From Burkholderia arboris (GTDB taxonomy: Bacteria; Pseudomonadota; Gammaproteobacteria; Burkholderiales; Burkholderiaceae), in contig NZ_CABVPX010000011.1 in assembly GCF_902499125.1 (NCBI RefSeq), forward strand, positions 124,001 through 188,000: DNA of 64,000 bases, written 5' to 3'. Shown in pieces: positions 9,329 through 17,710 of this stretch (position 1 is its first letter; each line of letters begins with the position of its first letter). Position numbers and translations under genes: made by a program. The notes beneath the pieces were generated by a model. The model saw nothing but the letters and a program-made list of their open reading frames with translations. It was not told the DNA's origin and did no database searches.

Positions 9329-9760
9329 TTACGCCTTGTGCGTCGACAGCAAGATACTCGTCTCGGTATTCGCGATCCCGTCGATCAGCCGGATCGCACC
9401 GAGCACGCGATCGAAGTGCTCGAGCGAATCGGCATGCAGCTCGGCGACGAGATCCCAGCGCCCGTTCGTGCTGTGGATCGACGCGACGTTCGGATGCCCG
9501 CGCAGCACCTTCACCACCTCCGCGCCGCGATTGCCCTGCACCGCGATCGACATCAGCGCGCGGATCCGGTGGCGTTCCGCCGCCGGCTTGAGCCGCACCG
9601 TATAACCGACGATCACGCCGTTTTTCTCCAGCCGCGTCAGCCGGTTCTGCACGGTCGCACGCGCGACGCGCAATGCCTTCGCCAGCGCGACGACGGGCAG
9701 TCGCGCGTTGTCGCGCAGCAGTGCGATGAGCTGACGGTCGACGTCGTCGAGCGTGATCAT
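9329..9760 (-). CDS. Lrp/AsnC-family transcriptional regulator
   Basis: Compact 143-residue regulator: N-terminal helix-turn-helix (LDDVDRQLIALLRDNARLPV, RVARATVQNRLTRLEKNGVI) and a C-terminal RAM ligand domain (residues 65-140). Lrp/AsnC proteins sense amino acids and commonly regulate a divergent catabolic gene. This one faces ornithine cyclodeaminase across 295 bases, so arginine, ornithine, citrulline or proline is the likely effector. ATG 9760 gives the exact family N-terminus; the frame is open far upstream but that part lacks family features. It converges with the AhpD-like gene, 35 bases apart. Confidence 0.92.
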   Translation of the reverse strand: MITLDDVDRQLIALLRDNARLPVVALAKALRVARATVQNRLTRLEKNGVIVGYTVRLKPAAERHRIRALMSIAVQGNRGAEVVKVLRGHPNVASIHSTNGRWDLVAELHADSLEHFDRVLGAIRLIDGIANTETSILLSTHKA

Positions 9761-10055
9761 GAACGGGCTTCCAGTTGAGCGTGAGCCGGCCGCCAGCGTG
9801 CCGGAGACTGCGCATTCCGGCCAGTGCAAACCGGACACATTGCCGGAATGGGCTGGCAATTTGCCAAGTCTATCGAGAAATCTGCCACTTTTGCTGTCTT
9901 TTTGTTGGCTCGACTCACGGAAATAATGACTCCATCGACCGGCCGACCACGCCGCGCCGAGGCTTTTCCAGGAAGCCCGGACGCGCGCCGAAGCCCCGCC
10001 CGGTCGACCAGAACGCCAGGACACCCGTACCGGCACTGAATATGGAGACAGACCG

Positions 10056-11135
10056 ATGACCCGCTTCCTCGACGTTCCCGCCACCGCCCGCCTGATCGCC
10101 AGGACCGGCGTGACGACGTTCCTGCGCGAACTCGTCGACACGCTGCGCGCCGATTACCTGCACTGGGCCGATTTCGACAAGTCGCCGCGCGTCGCCTGCC
10201 ATTCGCGCGACGGCGTGATCGAGCTGATGCCCGTCGCGAACGCGTCGCTGTTCGCGTTCAAGTACGTGAACGGCCACCCCGTCAACGCGGCGCGCGGCAT
10301 GCACACGGTGATGGCGTTCGGCGCGCTCGCCGAAGTCGATACCGGCTACCCGCTGCTGCTCGCCGAACTCACGCTCACCACCGCGCTGCGCACGGCCGCC
10401 ACGTCGGTGCTCGCCGCCCAGCTGCTGGCGCGGCCCGATTCGCGCAAGATGGCGCTGATCGGTAACGGCGCGCAGAGCGAATTCCAGGCGATCGCGTTCC
10501 ACACGCTGCTCGGCATCGACGAAATCCGCGTATTCGACGTCGATCCGCTCGCGACCGACAAGCTCGTGCAGAACCTCGCCGCGTATCCGGCGTTGCGCGT
10601 CGTGCGCGCGGCATCGACCGCCGACGCCGTGCGCGGCGCCGACATCGTGACGACCGTCACCGCCGACAAGGCGTACGCGACCATCGTCACGGCCGACATG
10701 ATCGAGCCCGGCATGCACCTGAACGCCGTCGGCGGCGATTGCCCCGGCAAGACCGAGCTCGAAGCGGGCGTGCTGCACGCAGGCCGCGTGTTCGTCGAAT
10801 TCGAGCCGCAGTCGCGCATCGAAGGCGAGATCCAGCAGATGCCGGCCGACTTCCCCGTCACCGAACTGTGGCGCGTGCTGCAACGCGAGACGACCGGCCG
10901 CGAACGCGCGGATGAAGTCACCGTGTTCGATTCGGTCGGCTTCGCGCTCGAGGATTACTCGGCGCTGCGCTACCTGTACGCGCTCGCGCAGCAGCACAAC
11001 GCGGGCGTCGAGATCGCGCTGATTCCGCCGGCCGTCGATCCGAAGAACCTGTTCGCGCTGATCGACGACCCCGCTGCGATCGCGCAGGGTCACGCTGCGT
11101 TCGTGACCGAAGCCGTCGCCGCGTTCGCGCGCTGA
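10056..11135 (+). CDS. ocd: Ornithine cyclodeaminase
   Basis: Enzyme of 359 residues in the ornithine cyclodeaminase/mu-crystallin family; the length and the N-terminal substrate segments (PRVACHSRDGVIELMPVAN, FKYVNGHPVN) are those of true ornithine cyclodeaminases rather than shorter reductase relatives. The NAD-binding motif ALIGNGAQSEFQ (near residue 135) and NAVGGDCPGKTEL are clear. It converts L-ornithine to L-proline and ammonia using bound NAD+. SD sequence GGAGACAG precedes the ATG. It diverges from an Lrp-type regulator and is followed by a citrulline hydrolase-like gene, giving a direct route to proline. Confidence 0.92.
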   Translation: MTRFLDVPATARLIARTGVTTFLRELVDTLRADYLHWADFDKSPRVACHSRDGVIELMPVANASLFAFKYVNGHPVNAARGMHTVMAFGALAEVDTGYPLLLAELTLTTALRTAATSVLAAQLLARPDSRKMALIGNGAQSEFQAIAFHTLLGIDEIRVFDVDPLATDKLVQNLAAYPALRVVRAASTADAVRGADIVTTVTADKAYATIVTADMIEPGMHLNAVGGDCPGKTELEAGVLHAGRVFVEFEPQSRIEGEIQQMPADFPVTELWRVLQRETTGRERADEVTVFDSVGFALEDYSALRYLYALAQQHNAGVEIALIPPAVDPKNLFALIDDPAAIAQGHAAFVTEAVAAFAR

Positions 11136-11145
11136 CCGTCATCCG

Positions 11146-11173
11146 CGGGCGGCCCGTGCGCCGCCCGTTTTCC
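11146..11173 (+). terminator. Intrinsic terminator between ocd and ctlX
   Basis: Perfect 8-bp stem CGGGCGGC (11146-11153) / GCCGCCCG (11160-11167) with a six-base loop, followed by TTTTCC. It begins 10 bases after the ocd stop and ends before the chosen ctlX start, so ctlX would be made by read-through or from its own promoter. It also argues against starting ctlX at the upstream GTG 11156, which lies inside the hairpin. Confidence 0.7.
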
Positions 11174-11194
11174 TGCCCTTCGCTCCTGCCTTTC

Positions 11195-12196
11195 ATGAAT
11201 CTCGTATCGATCCAGGCGCCGGCCGCCGTCGTGATGATCCGGCCGCACCGCTTCCTGCCGAACCCGCAGACCGCGGCCGACAATGCGTTCCAGCGCACGG
11301 CCGGCGGCGGCGCGGGCGACACACCGTCGGTATCGGCCGCCGCGCGCGACGAAGTCACGGCCGCCGCGCAGACGCTTGCCGACGCGGGCGTGCGCGTGCA
11401 CGTGTTCGACGACCACGGCGAGCGCGACACGCCCGACTCCGTGTTCCCGAACAACTGGTTCTCGACGCATCCGGGCGGCCATGTCGCGCTGTTTCCGATG
11501 TACAGCCCAAACCGCCGCCGCGAGCGGCGCGCGGACGTGATCGAGATGCTGAAGGCCGAGTATCGCGTGCAGGACGTGATCGACTACTCGGGGCTCGAAT
11601 ACGACGACGTGTTTCTCGAAGGCACCGGCGCGATGGTGCTCGACCACGTCGCACGGATCGCGTACACGGCGCGTTCGCGCCGCGCCGATCCGGTCGCGCT
11701 CGAACGCTTCTGCACGAACTTCAATTTCGAGCCGATCTGCTTCGATACCGCCGATGCGAGCGGGCGGCCGATTTATCACACGAACGTGATGATGAGCGTC
11801 GCGACCGAATTCGCGATGGTCGGCCTCGACCTGATCGCCGACAGCCGGCGCCGCGGCGAAATCGCACAACGCCTGACCGAAACGGGACGCGCGGTGATCG
11901 CGCTCGATCAATCGCAAATCGAGAATTTCGCCGGCAATACGCTGGAACTGTCGGGCAAGGACGGCCGCGTGCTCGCGCTGTCGCGACGTGCGTTCGATTG
12001 CCTCACGCGCGACCAGCGAACGGTGATCGAACGCTCCGCGCGGCTGCTACCGCTCGACGTGCCGACGATCGAACTGGCCGGCGGGTCGGTGCGCTGCATG
12101 CTCGCGGGGATTCATCTCGCGCGGCGTCATGCGGCGCACGATGCGCCGGAAATCGAAGCAGTGGACCGGCAACGCGAAGCGGTATCGCACGCCTGA
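11195..12196 (+). CDS. ctlX: CtlX-type citrulline hydrolase (arginine deiminase-related)
   Basis: Guanidino-group-modifying enzyme fold, 333 residues. Landmarks are VMIRPHRFLPNPQT at the start, DSVFPNNWFSTH with GGHVALFPM, EGTGAMVLDHVARIAY, and the nucleophilic cysteine near residue 301 in GGSVRCMLAGIHL. Proteins of this type hydrolyse citrulline to ornithine, carbon dioxide and ammonia (citrulline ureidase). Ornithine would feed the preceding ocd gene. No clear SD precedes the ATG at 11195; it was chosen because the N-terminus matches the family and the region before it is a terminator hairpin. Arginine deiminase itself is longer and is a less likely identity. Confidence 0.82.
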   Translation: MNLVSIQAPAAVVMIRPHRFLPNPQTAADNAFQRTAGGGAGDTPSVSAAARDEVTAAAQTLADAGVRVHVFDDHGERDTPDSVFPNNWFSTHPGGHVALFPMYSPNRRRERRADVIEMLKAEYRVQDVIDYSGLEYDDVFLEGTGAMVLDHVARIAYTARSRRADPVALERFCTNFNFEPICFDTADASGRPIYHTNVMMSVATEFAMVGLDLIADSRRRGEIAQRLTETGRAVIALDQSQIENFAGNTLELSGKDGRVLALSRRAFDCLTRDQRTVIERSARLLPLDVPTIELAGGSVRCMLAGIHLARRHAAHDAPEIEAVDRQREAVSHA

Positions 12197-12236
12197 AGGG
12201 AAAGCGCATCGGCCTCACGTTACCGCCGACGCAACC

Positions 12237-12271
12237 GGATGCTTCGACCTGCGAACGAGGCCGAAGCATCC
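12237..12271. terminator. Stem-loop between convergent ctlX and Hsp70 genes
   Basis: Perfect 10-bp inverted repeat GGATGCTTCG (12237-12246) / CGAAGCATCC (12262-12271) around a 15-base loop, lying in the 85-base gap between two convergent genes. It could serve as a bidirectional 3' end. Neither strand has a U-tract after it, so Rho-independent termination is not certain. Confidence 0.5.
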
Positions 12272-12281
12272 TGCACGCCGT

Positions 12282-15026
12282 TCAAACGGCCAGCAGCTTC
12301 AATCCGGCCGGCAATGTCTCACCGAACACGCGCACCGTATCGGCTTCGTCGAATGCGATCGCTTCACGCACCATGTCGATCCAGGCCGACGATGCATTCG
12401 CAGCCGACAGGCGCTTGATGACCGCCTCGCGCATAGCGTCGGGCAAATCGCGCGAACGATCGCCGGTCATCCGCGCAATCTGTGCGGCCGCGAACGCGGC
12501 CGGCTCGACCTGTTTCCAGTCGAGCGCGAACAGCGCATCGAGCCAGCCATTGGCCACTTCCGCCGGCACCACACTGTGCGCGCTGCCGTAGAACGGCCGG
12601 CGCGCACCGATCCGCCCGAGCGCCCACGCGCAAAGCGCACGCTCGGCCGGCTTCTGCAGTTGCGCGATCAGGCGCTCGGCCAGTTCGACCTTGCGCTCGA
12701 CCGGCAGCCGTTCGAGCGACGCGGACAGCCGTGTCATGTCGGCCGGGCCGACCTTGCCCGGATCGAACGGCAGCTTGCGGCGCTTGTCGTCCGACGGTTC
12801 GAGGAACGCGATCGCGTCACGCACCTGCGTCTGCGCATCGTCGTCGAGGCCGCCGGCCACGCGCCGCCACAGCGTCCACCACTCGGACCACACCTGTCCG
12901 TCGGTCACGTATTGAATCCCGTCGTCGAACAGCGGCCACAGCTGCTCGATGCGCCATGCATCGAGCGGATGACCGAAACCCGGACGCAGGCAATAACCGG
13001 CAAGGTTCAGCCACGCGCGTTCGTGATCGGCCGAGCGGCGTCGGCGCCGTGCGCGCGCGAGCAACGCGTCGAACAGTTCTCGCGCGAGCGCCACATCCCA
13101 CGCTTCGCGCGCGCCGAGCACGTGCTCAAGTTGTACGCGTAACCGGCGCGTGTCCTTCGGCGTCACGTCCGCGGCCTTGCTGCCGAACGAGCGCTCGATC
13201 AGCTCGATCGCCTGGTCGAGCCGCGGATGCCGCGCGGGCCCGGCATCGTCGCCTTGCACCGGCGCATCGCCGCGCAACTGGAATTCGAGCCGCCAGCGGC
13301 GCGCCGCGTCGTCGGTCGCGATGCAGTGCATTTCGAGCGTGCCGACCTCCGTCAGCGACGCGGTGAGCTTCACCGGCGTTTCGCGTGCGTCGCTGCCCGC
13401 CTTTGCGTCGACGACCGTCGCGATCGGCGGCAGCCGCACGAAATCGCCGCCGTCGAGATCGACGAGATCGCCGGGTTGATACTTCGTCTCGGCCACCGTC
13501 GACACGAGGTGGAAACGCACCGGCTGTCCGAGCTGCAACGCGAACGTGCGATCGTCGAGCCGGATCTCGCGGCCCTCTTCCGTACCGCGCGGCAGCAGGC
13601 AGACGCCGCGCGCGGCCGAATCGGCCGCACCGTCGTCGAGCACAAGGAAATAGCTGCGCGCGGAGCCGCCGCCGATACGGGGCGCACGCCCGGCTCGCGC
13701 AAGCCCGTATGCGACGGCACCACGCGCGACGGCCACATCCGGATGCGCGTTGTGCAACACGTCGAGCGGCGCGCCGCGCCACGCGCCGAGCGTCTGCGCG
13801 AGACGGCCGGCGAGCGCGCCCGCGCGGAACACGCCGCCGTTGAGCAGCAGCGTGTCGGGCAGCGGGCCTTCCGCATGACGGTTCAGGAATGCGGCGACGT
13901 GCCGCGTGACGGCCGCGTCGCTCGCATACGGCAGCCCGAATTCGACGATCGCCGCGCGCGCACGGCGCGGCAGCTCGCCGGCTTCGACCTGCGGAAAGAA
14001 ACCGTCGACGACGATCTGCTCGACTTCCTGCCGCGTCAGCTCGGCCGAGCGCGCGCCGCCGACGAGCTTGCTGCCTGCGCCGAGCAGCGTGACGGTGACG
14101 GACGCCGGCGCGTCGTCGCCGAGCAGCCGCTCCTTCGCCGCGCGGCAGCGCTCGACGAGCTGCGACAGGCTCGCGGCCGACAACCGCGTGCCGGGCTCGG
14201 TCAGCCGCGTTTCGACCAGGCGCGCAAGCGCGAGGTCCATGTTGTCGCCGCCGAGCATCAGGTGATTGCCGACGCCGACGCGCGTAAACGCCGGCTCGCC
14301 GTCGTCGCCTGGCGCAACATCGACGAGCGTGAGGTCGGTCGTGCCGCCGCCGACGTCGCAGATCAGCACGCGCCGCGCGGCGGCAAACGTATCGCGCAGC
14401 GTGTCGCGCTGACCGTACAACCAGTCGTAGAACGCGGCCTGCGGCTCTTCCAGCAGCCGCAGCGCGGGCAGCTTCGCGCGCCGCGCGGCCTCGATCGTCA
14501 ACGCGCGCGCGCCGTCGTCGAACGACGCGGGCACCGTCAGGATCACGTCCTGCTGCGCGAGCGGCGCATCGGGAAAGCGCGCGTTCCACGCATCGAGCAC
14601 ATGCGCGAGATAGCTTGCGCTCGCATCGACCGGCGACACCTTGTCGACGCCGTCGGCCGCGCCCCACGGCAGGATCGCCGCGAGCCGGTCGACCGCTGCG
14701 TGCGACAGCCAGCTCTTCGCGCTCGACACGAGCCGGCCCGGCACCTGCGCGCCGAGCGTGCGCGCATAGCGGCCGATCACGGCCGGCGGCACACCGGCGG
14801 CGTTCGCCTTCGCATCGGCCGCCCACGGCAGCCGCAACGCGTCCGGCGGCAATTCGCCGGCCGCCGGGTGATAGCGCACCGACGGCAGCAGCGGCTGCGC
14901 GGCCACCGCGCCGGGGCCGACCAGTTGCTCGACGTCGAATACGCGGATCGCGTCGGAACCGGCCTCGACGTACGCGACGACCGTATTGCTCGTGCCGAGG
15001 TCGATGCCGACCGTATAACGCTTCAT
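12282..15026 (-). CDS. Large Hsp70-family protein with 330-residue C-terminal extension
   Basis: Protein of 914 residues. The N-terminal ATPase region has the Hsp70/actin motifs: phosphate-1 GIDLGTSNTVVAY, connect-1 EEPQAAFYDW, phosphate-2 ICDVGGGTTDLTL, GGDNMD and LNGGVFRAG. A beta-sandwich-like section with ETPVKLTASLTEVGTLEMH ends near residue 586. The remaining about 328 residues are helical (WSEWWTLWRRVAGG, ALCAWALGRIGARRPFYG) and replace the DnaK lid; I believe this is the DUF3731 region. It starts five bases after the upstream Hsp70 gene. The partner genes have no obvious DnaJ or GrpE, so client and cofactor are unknown. Hsp70 kinship is certain, function is not. Confidence 0.88.
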   Translation of the reverse strand: MKRYTVGIDLGTSNTVVAYVEAGSDAIRVFDVEQLVGPGAVAAQPLLPSVRYHPAAGELPPDALRLPWAADAKANAAGVPPAVIGRYARTLGAQVPGRLVSSAKSWLSHAAVDRLAAILPWGAADGVDKVSPVDASASYLAHVLDAWNARFPDAPLAQQDVILTVPASFDDGARALTIEAARRAKLPALRLLEEPQAAFYDWLYGQRDTLRDTFAAARRVLICDVGGGTTDLTLVDVAPGDDGEPAFTRVGVGNHLMLGGDNMDLALARLVETRLTEPGTRLSAASLSQLVERCRAAKERLLGDDAPASVTVTLLGAGSKLVGGARSAELTRQEVEQIVVDGFFPQVEAGELPRRARAAIVEFGLPYASDAAVTRHVAAFLNRHAEGPLPDTLLLNGGVFRAGALAGRLAQTLGAWRGAPLDVLHNAHPDVAVARGAVAYGLARAGRAPRIGGGSARSYFLVLDDGAADSAARGVCLLPRGTEEGREIRLDDRTFALQLGQPVRFHLVSTVAETKYQPGDLVDLDGGDFVRLPPIATVVDAKAGSDARETPVKLTASLTEVGTLEMHCIATDDAARRWRLEFQLRGDAPVQGDDAGPARHPRLDQAIELIERSFGSKAADVTPKDTRRLRVQLEHVLGAREAWDVALARELFDALLARARRRRRSADHERAWLNLAGYCLRPGFGHPLDAWRIEQLWPLFDDGIQYVTDGQVWSEWWTLWRRVAGGLDDDAQTQVRDAIAFLEPSDDKRRKLPFDPGKVGPADMTRLSASLERLPVERKVELAERLIAQLQKPAERALCAWALGRIGARRPFYGSAHSVVPAEVANGWLDALFALDWKQVEPAAFAAAQIARMTGDRSRDLPDAMREAVIKRLSAANASSAWIDMVREAIAFDEADTVRVFGETLPAGLKLLAV

Positions 15027-15031
15027 CGCGC

Positions 15032-16873
15032 TCAGGCGGCGCCGCGCACGTCGAACTCGACCTTCCAGCGCTCGTTCGTGCCGCTCGGGATCGCCTCGAG
15101 TTCGAGCGTGCCGGCTTCGGTCACGCGCGCATGCAGCTTCACGGGCACGACTTCGCCGATCGTGCGCCCTTCGGCGGGCAGCGTCGCCTGGATTTCTTCC
15201 AGTTCCTGCAGCTCTTCCGGCGACCAGTAGTCGAGCAGCGTGCCGACCTGGTCCTGGCGGCGCACCGACGAACCGAAGAAGCGGAACTGCACCGGTTCGC
15301 CGACGACGAGGCCGAACTCCTGCGGCGGCAGCGCGGCGTCGGAGCCTTCCTCCATCCCGAACGGCGCGACGCACAGCGCCTGCACCGGCGGTTCGAGCCC
15401 CGGCACCGCCGGCATCGCCGACTCGATCGCGACGTAGTACGCACGCGCCGTGCCGCCACGAATGCGCACGCCGCGGCCGCGCTTCACAAAGCCGTAGTAC
15501 GCCGCGCCGCGCGCGACCGCGAGGTCGAGATCGGCGCCTTCGAGCAGGCGCGCGGGCGGCGCGCCTTCGGCGGCCAGCCAGCTGTTGAGCGTATCGAGCA
15601 CGCGCTGCGTGAGCAGCGTCGACTTGAACACGCCGCCGTTGAACAGCACGGCGGTCGGATGCAGGAACGTCGCGCCCTGCGGCAGCGTGCGCTGCACGCC
15701 TTCGAGCGAGTCGAGCGCCGCGACCTGGCGGCCGAGGAACGCCGCGAGATGGCGCGTGATGCCCGCGTCCTGCGCATACGGCAGGCCGAGCTGCGTCAGG
15801 CCGACCCGCGCGCGGCTCACCGGGCGCGCAGCGGCATCGACCTGCGGGAAGAAGCCTTCGAGGATCGTCTGCGTGAGTTCGGCGCGCGTGAGCTCCGTGC
15901 GGATCGAGCCGCCGATCAGCTTCGAGCCGCGGCTCGGCACGACGAGCGGCACCGCATCGGCTGACGGGTCGGACAGCAGCGTTTCCTTCGCGGCGCGGCA
16001 CGCGTACGTGAGCGCGCGCAGTTGCCACGGATCGGCTTGGGTGCCCTGCTGCGCGAGCTTGCGTGCGACCACGTGCGCGAGCGCGAGGTCCATGTTGTCG
16101 CCGCCGAGCAGGATGTGCTCGCCAACGGCCACGCGATGCAGTTCGAGATTGCCGTCGCGCTCGACCACCGCGATCAGCGACAGGTCGGTCGTGCCGCCGC
16201 CGACGTCGACGCACAGGATCAGGTCGCCAACCTGCACCTGCTTGCGCCAGCCGCCCTGGCTCTTCTGGATCCAGCTGTACAGCGCGGCCTGCGGCTCCTC
16301 GAGCAGCGTCATCCGCGAGTAGCCGGCGGCGCGTGCCGCCTCGGCCGTCAGTTCGCGCGCGGCCGGATCGAACGACGCGGGGATCGTGACCGTTACGTCC
16401 TGGTCGGCGAACGGCGCATCGGGATGCGCGTGGTCCCACGCTTCGCGCAGGTGCGTCAGGTAGCGGATCGAGCTTTCCAGCGGCGACACGCGCGACACTT
16501 CCGGCGGCGCATCGCTCGGCAGGATCGCCGCGCGGCGGTCGACGCCGGGGTGGCACAGCCAGCTCTTCGCGCTCGACACGAGGCGGATCGGCGTGCCGGC
16601 GCCGCGCGTGCGTGCCATTTCGCCAACCGCGAAGGCGCGCGATGCCGTCCACGGCAGCGTCAGGTCGCCCTGCGTCAGTTCGCTTTCATGCGGCAGATAG
16701 AGGAACGACGGCAGCAGGTCGCGCGATTCCAGCGCGCCGGGCGCGGTCAGCTGCGCGATCGGCAGCACTTGCTGCGTGATCTTTTCGCCGTCGCTTGCGC
16801 TGCTGTCGACATACGACAGCGCGCAGTGGGTCGTCCCGAGGTCGATACCGATCGAATAGCGCGGATCGCTCAC
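15032..16873 (-). CDS. Divergent Hsp70-family protein, short form
   Basis: Protein of 613 residues with actin/Hsp70 ATPase motifs GIDLGTTHCALSY, EEPQAALYSWI, LCVDVGGGTTDLSL, GGDNMD and FNGGVFKS. The end of the chain (VKLHARVTEAGTLELEAIP, WKVEFDVRG) matches the beta-sandwich part of its downstream paralogue, but it stops there: there is no helical lid and no EEVD-like tail. It starts with GTG overlapping the DUF2760 stop (GTGA), so the three genes are coupled. The two Hsp70 relatives resemble one another strongly and probably arose by duplication, perhaps acting as a heteromeric ATPase. Confidence 0.88.
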   Translation of the reverse strand: MSDPRYSIGIDLGTTHCALSYVDSSASDGEKITQQVLPIAQLTAPGALESRDLLPSFLYLPHESELTQGDLTLPWTASRAFAVGEMARTRGAGTPIRLVSSAKSWLCHPGVDRRAAILPSDAPPEVSRVSPLESSIRYLTHLREAWDHAHPDAPFADQDVTVTIPASFDPAARELTAEAARAAGYSRMTLLEEPQAALYSWIQKSQGGWRKQVQVGDLILCVDVGGGTTDLSLIAVVERDGNLELHRVAVGEHILLGGDNMDLALAHVVARKLAQQGTQADPWQLRALTYACRAAKETLLSDPSADAVPLVVPSRGSKLIGGSIRTELTRAELTQTILEGFFPQVDAAARPVSRARVGLTQLGLPYAQDAGITRHLAAFLGRQVAALDSLEGVQRTLPQGATFLHPTAVLFNGGVFKSTLLTQRVLDTLNSWLAAEGAPPARLLEGADLDLAVARGAAYYGFVKRGRGVRIRGGTARAYYVAIESAMPAVPGLEPPVQALCVAPFGMEEGSDAALPPQEFGLVVGEPVQFRFFGSSVRRQDQVGTLLDYWSPEELQELEEIQATLPAEGRTIGEVVPVKLHARVTEAGTLELEAIPSGTNERWKVEFDVRGAA

Positions 16874-17460
16874 AGTTCCACCTCCGCCGGTGCGACCACC
16901 GAAGCGTCGTGGCTGCCCGTCAGCTTCGGCAGGCGCACGTCGGCCACACGCCAGCCGCGATGGCTGACCGTGCCCGTGAACGGTGCCGAGCCGACCACGT
17001 TGCCCGTCACGCGCACGGCCGTCGCGTCGAAGCCGGCCGGCAGCGTCACGCGGCTGCCTTCCGCTTCATCGCGCACCGGCACGATCGTGAAGTGTTCGCG
17101 CAGCGCAGCGCGGCAGCCGTCGTGCACGAGGCGAGCGGCGGCACCGATATCGGCGTCCGCGTAGCCGGCGATGTCTTCCTCGACGAAATCGATGAAGCGC
17201 GCATCGCGCTGCAGCAGGCCGAGCAGTTGCAGCGCAGCCTGCGGGCTCGCTTCGCGCAGCTCGGGCGCCGGCGCCTTCACGGGTGCGGGCGCCGGTGCAA
17301 CCGGCGCGGCAGCCGGGGCCGGGGTCGGCGCGACCGGCGCCGGGGCGCCATCGCGGACGCGCAGCACGCCGGCCGCGAACTCGCGGTTGCCGAGCACGGA
17401 GAAGAACGTGCCGACGGCCAGCGACAGCCGGCCGAAGAAGGACAGGTTGGATTCGGGCAT
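16870..17460 (-). CDS. DUF2760 domain protein
   Basis: First gene of the Hsp70 operon, 196 residues. After an N-terminal segment with a hydrophobic stretch (LSFFGRLSLAVGTFFSVLG) comes a Pro/Ala-rich linker (residues about 38-65) and a C-terminal domain (AALQLLGLLQRDARFIDFVEEDIAGYADADIGAAAR, VRVTGNVVGSAPFTGTVSHRGWRV) that I recognise as DUF2760. This domain is repeatedly encoded next to these two Hsp70-like genes in proteobacteria. ATG 17460 has a good AGGAG site. Role unknown; a membrane or complex anchor for the Hsp70 pair is a guess. Confidence 0.85.
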   Translation of the reverse strand: MPESNLSFFGRLSLAVGTFFSVLGNREFAAGVLRVRDGAPAPVAPTPAPAAAPVAPAPAPVKAPAPELREASPQAALQLLGLLQRDARFIDFVEEDIAGYADADIGAAARLVHDGCRAALREHFTIVPVRDEAEGSRVTLPAGFDATAVRVTGNVVGSAPFTGTVSHRGWRVADVRLPKLTGSHDASVVAPAEVEL

Positions 17461-17509
17461 GGGGTCTGGACTCCTGTGGGCTCGCGACATGGCGAGCGAT
17501 CTTGCCTGG

Positions 17510-17555
17510 GCGCCGGGCGGCGGCGTGCGGATTGCGCACTGCCGCCGCCCGGCGC
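17510..17555 (-). other. Large stem-loop in the leader of the DUF2760-Hsp70 operon
   Basis: GCGCCGGGCGGCGGC (17510-17524) pairs perfectly with GCCGCCGCCCGGCGC (17541-17555); the 16-base loop folds again as GTGCG/CGCAC (17525-17529, 17535-17539). The structure lies 50 bases upstream of the DUF2760 start and 156 bases after the Rrf2 gene stop. It may be the 3' end of the Rrf2 transcript (no U-tract) or a structured 5' leader of the operon. Confidence 0.5.
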
Positions 17556-17710
17556 GTGATTCGGTCGCGCCCTCGCGGGTGCGGAAAACCCGTATTTTGC
17601 CCTGTGGCGGGCGAACCGGGCAGAAGTTGGGGGACAGAACATCGCGGCACGGCAGTTTCAGCCGCGCCGGATCGCACGTCAGGCGCGAGCGACCGCGATG
17701 CTGCGATGCG

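Noticed and set aside
12282-16652. A single 1456-residue protein spanning both Hsp70 genes
   Set aside because: The upstream part is the wrong frame of the first Hsp70 gene; the real second gene starts at 15026 with MKRYTVGIDLGTSNT.
17556-17710. A sigma-32 heat-shock promoter before the DUF2760-Hsp70 operon
   Set aside because: A CTGAAA and a CCCCCAAC element are present on the leftward strand, but the spacing of 22 bases is outside the accepted range.
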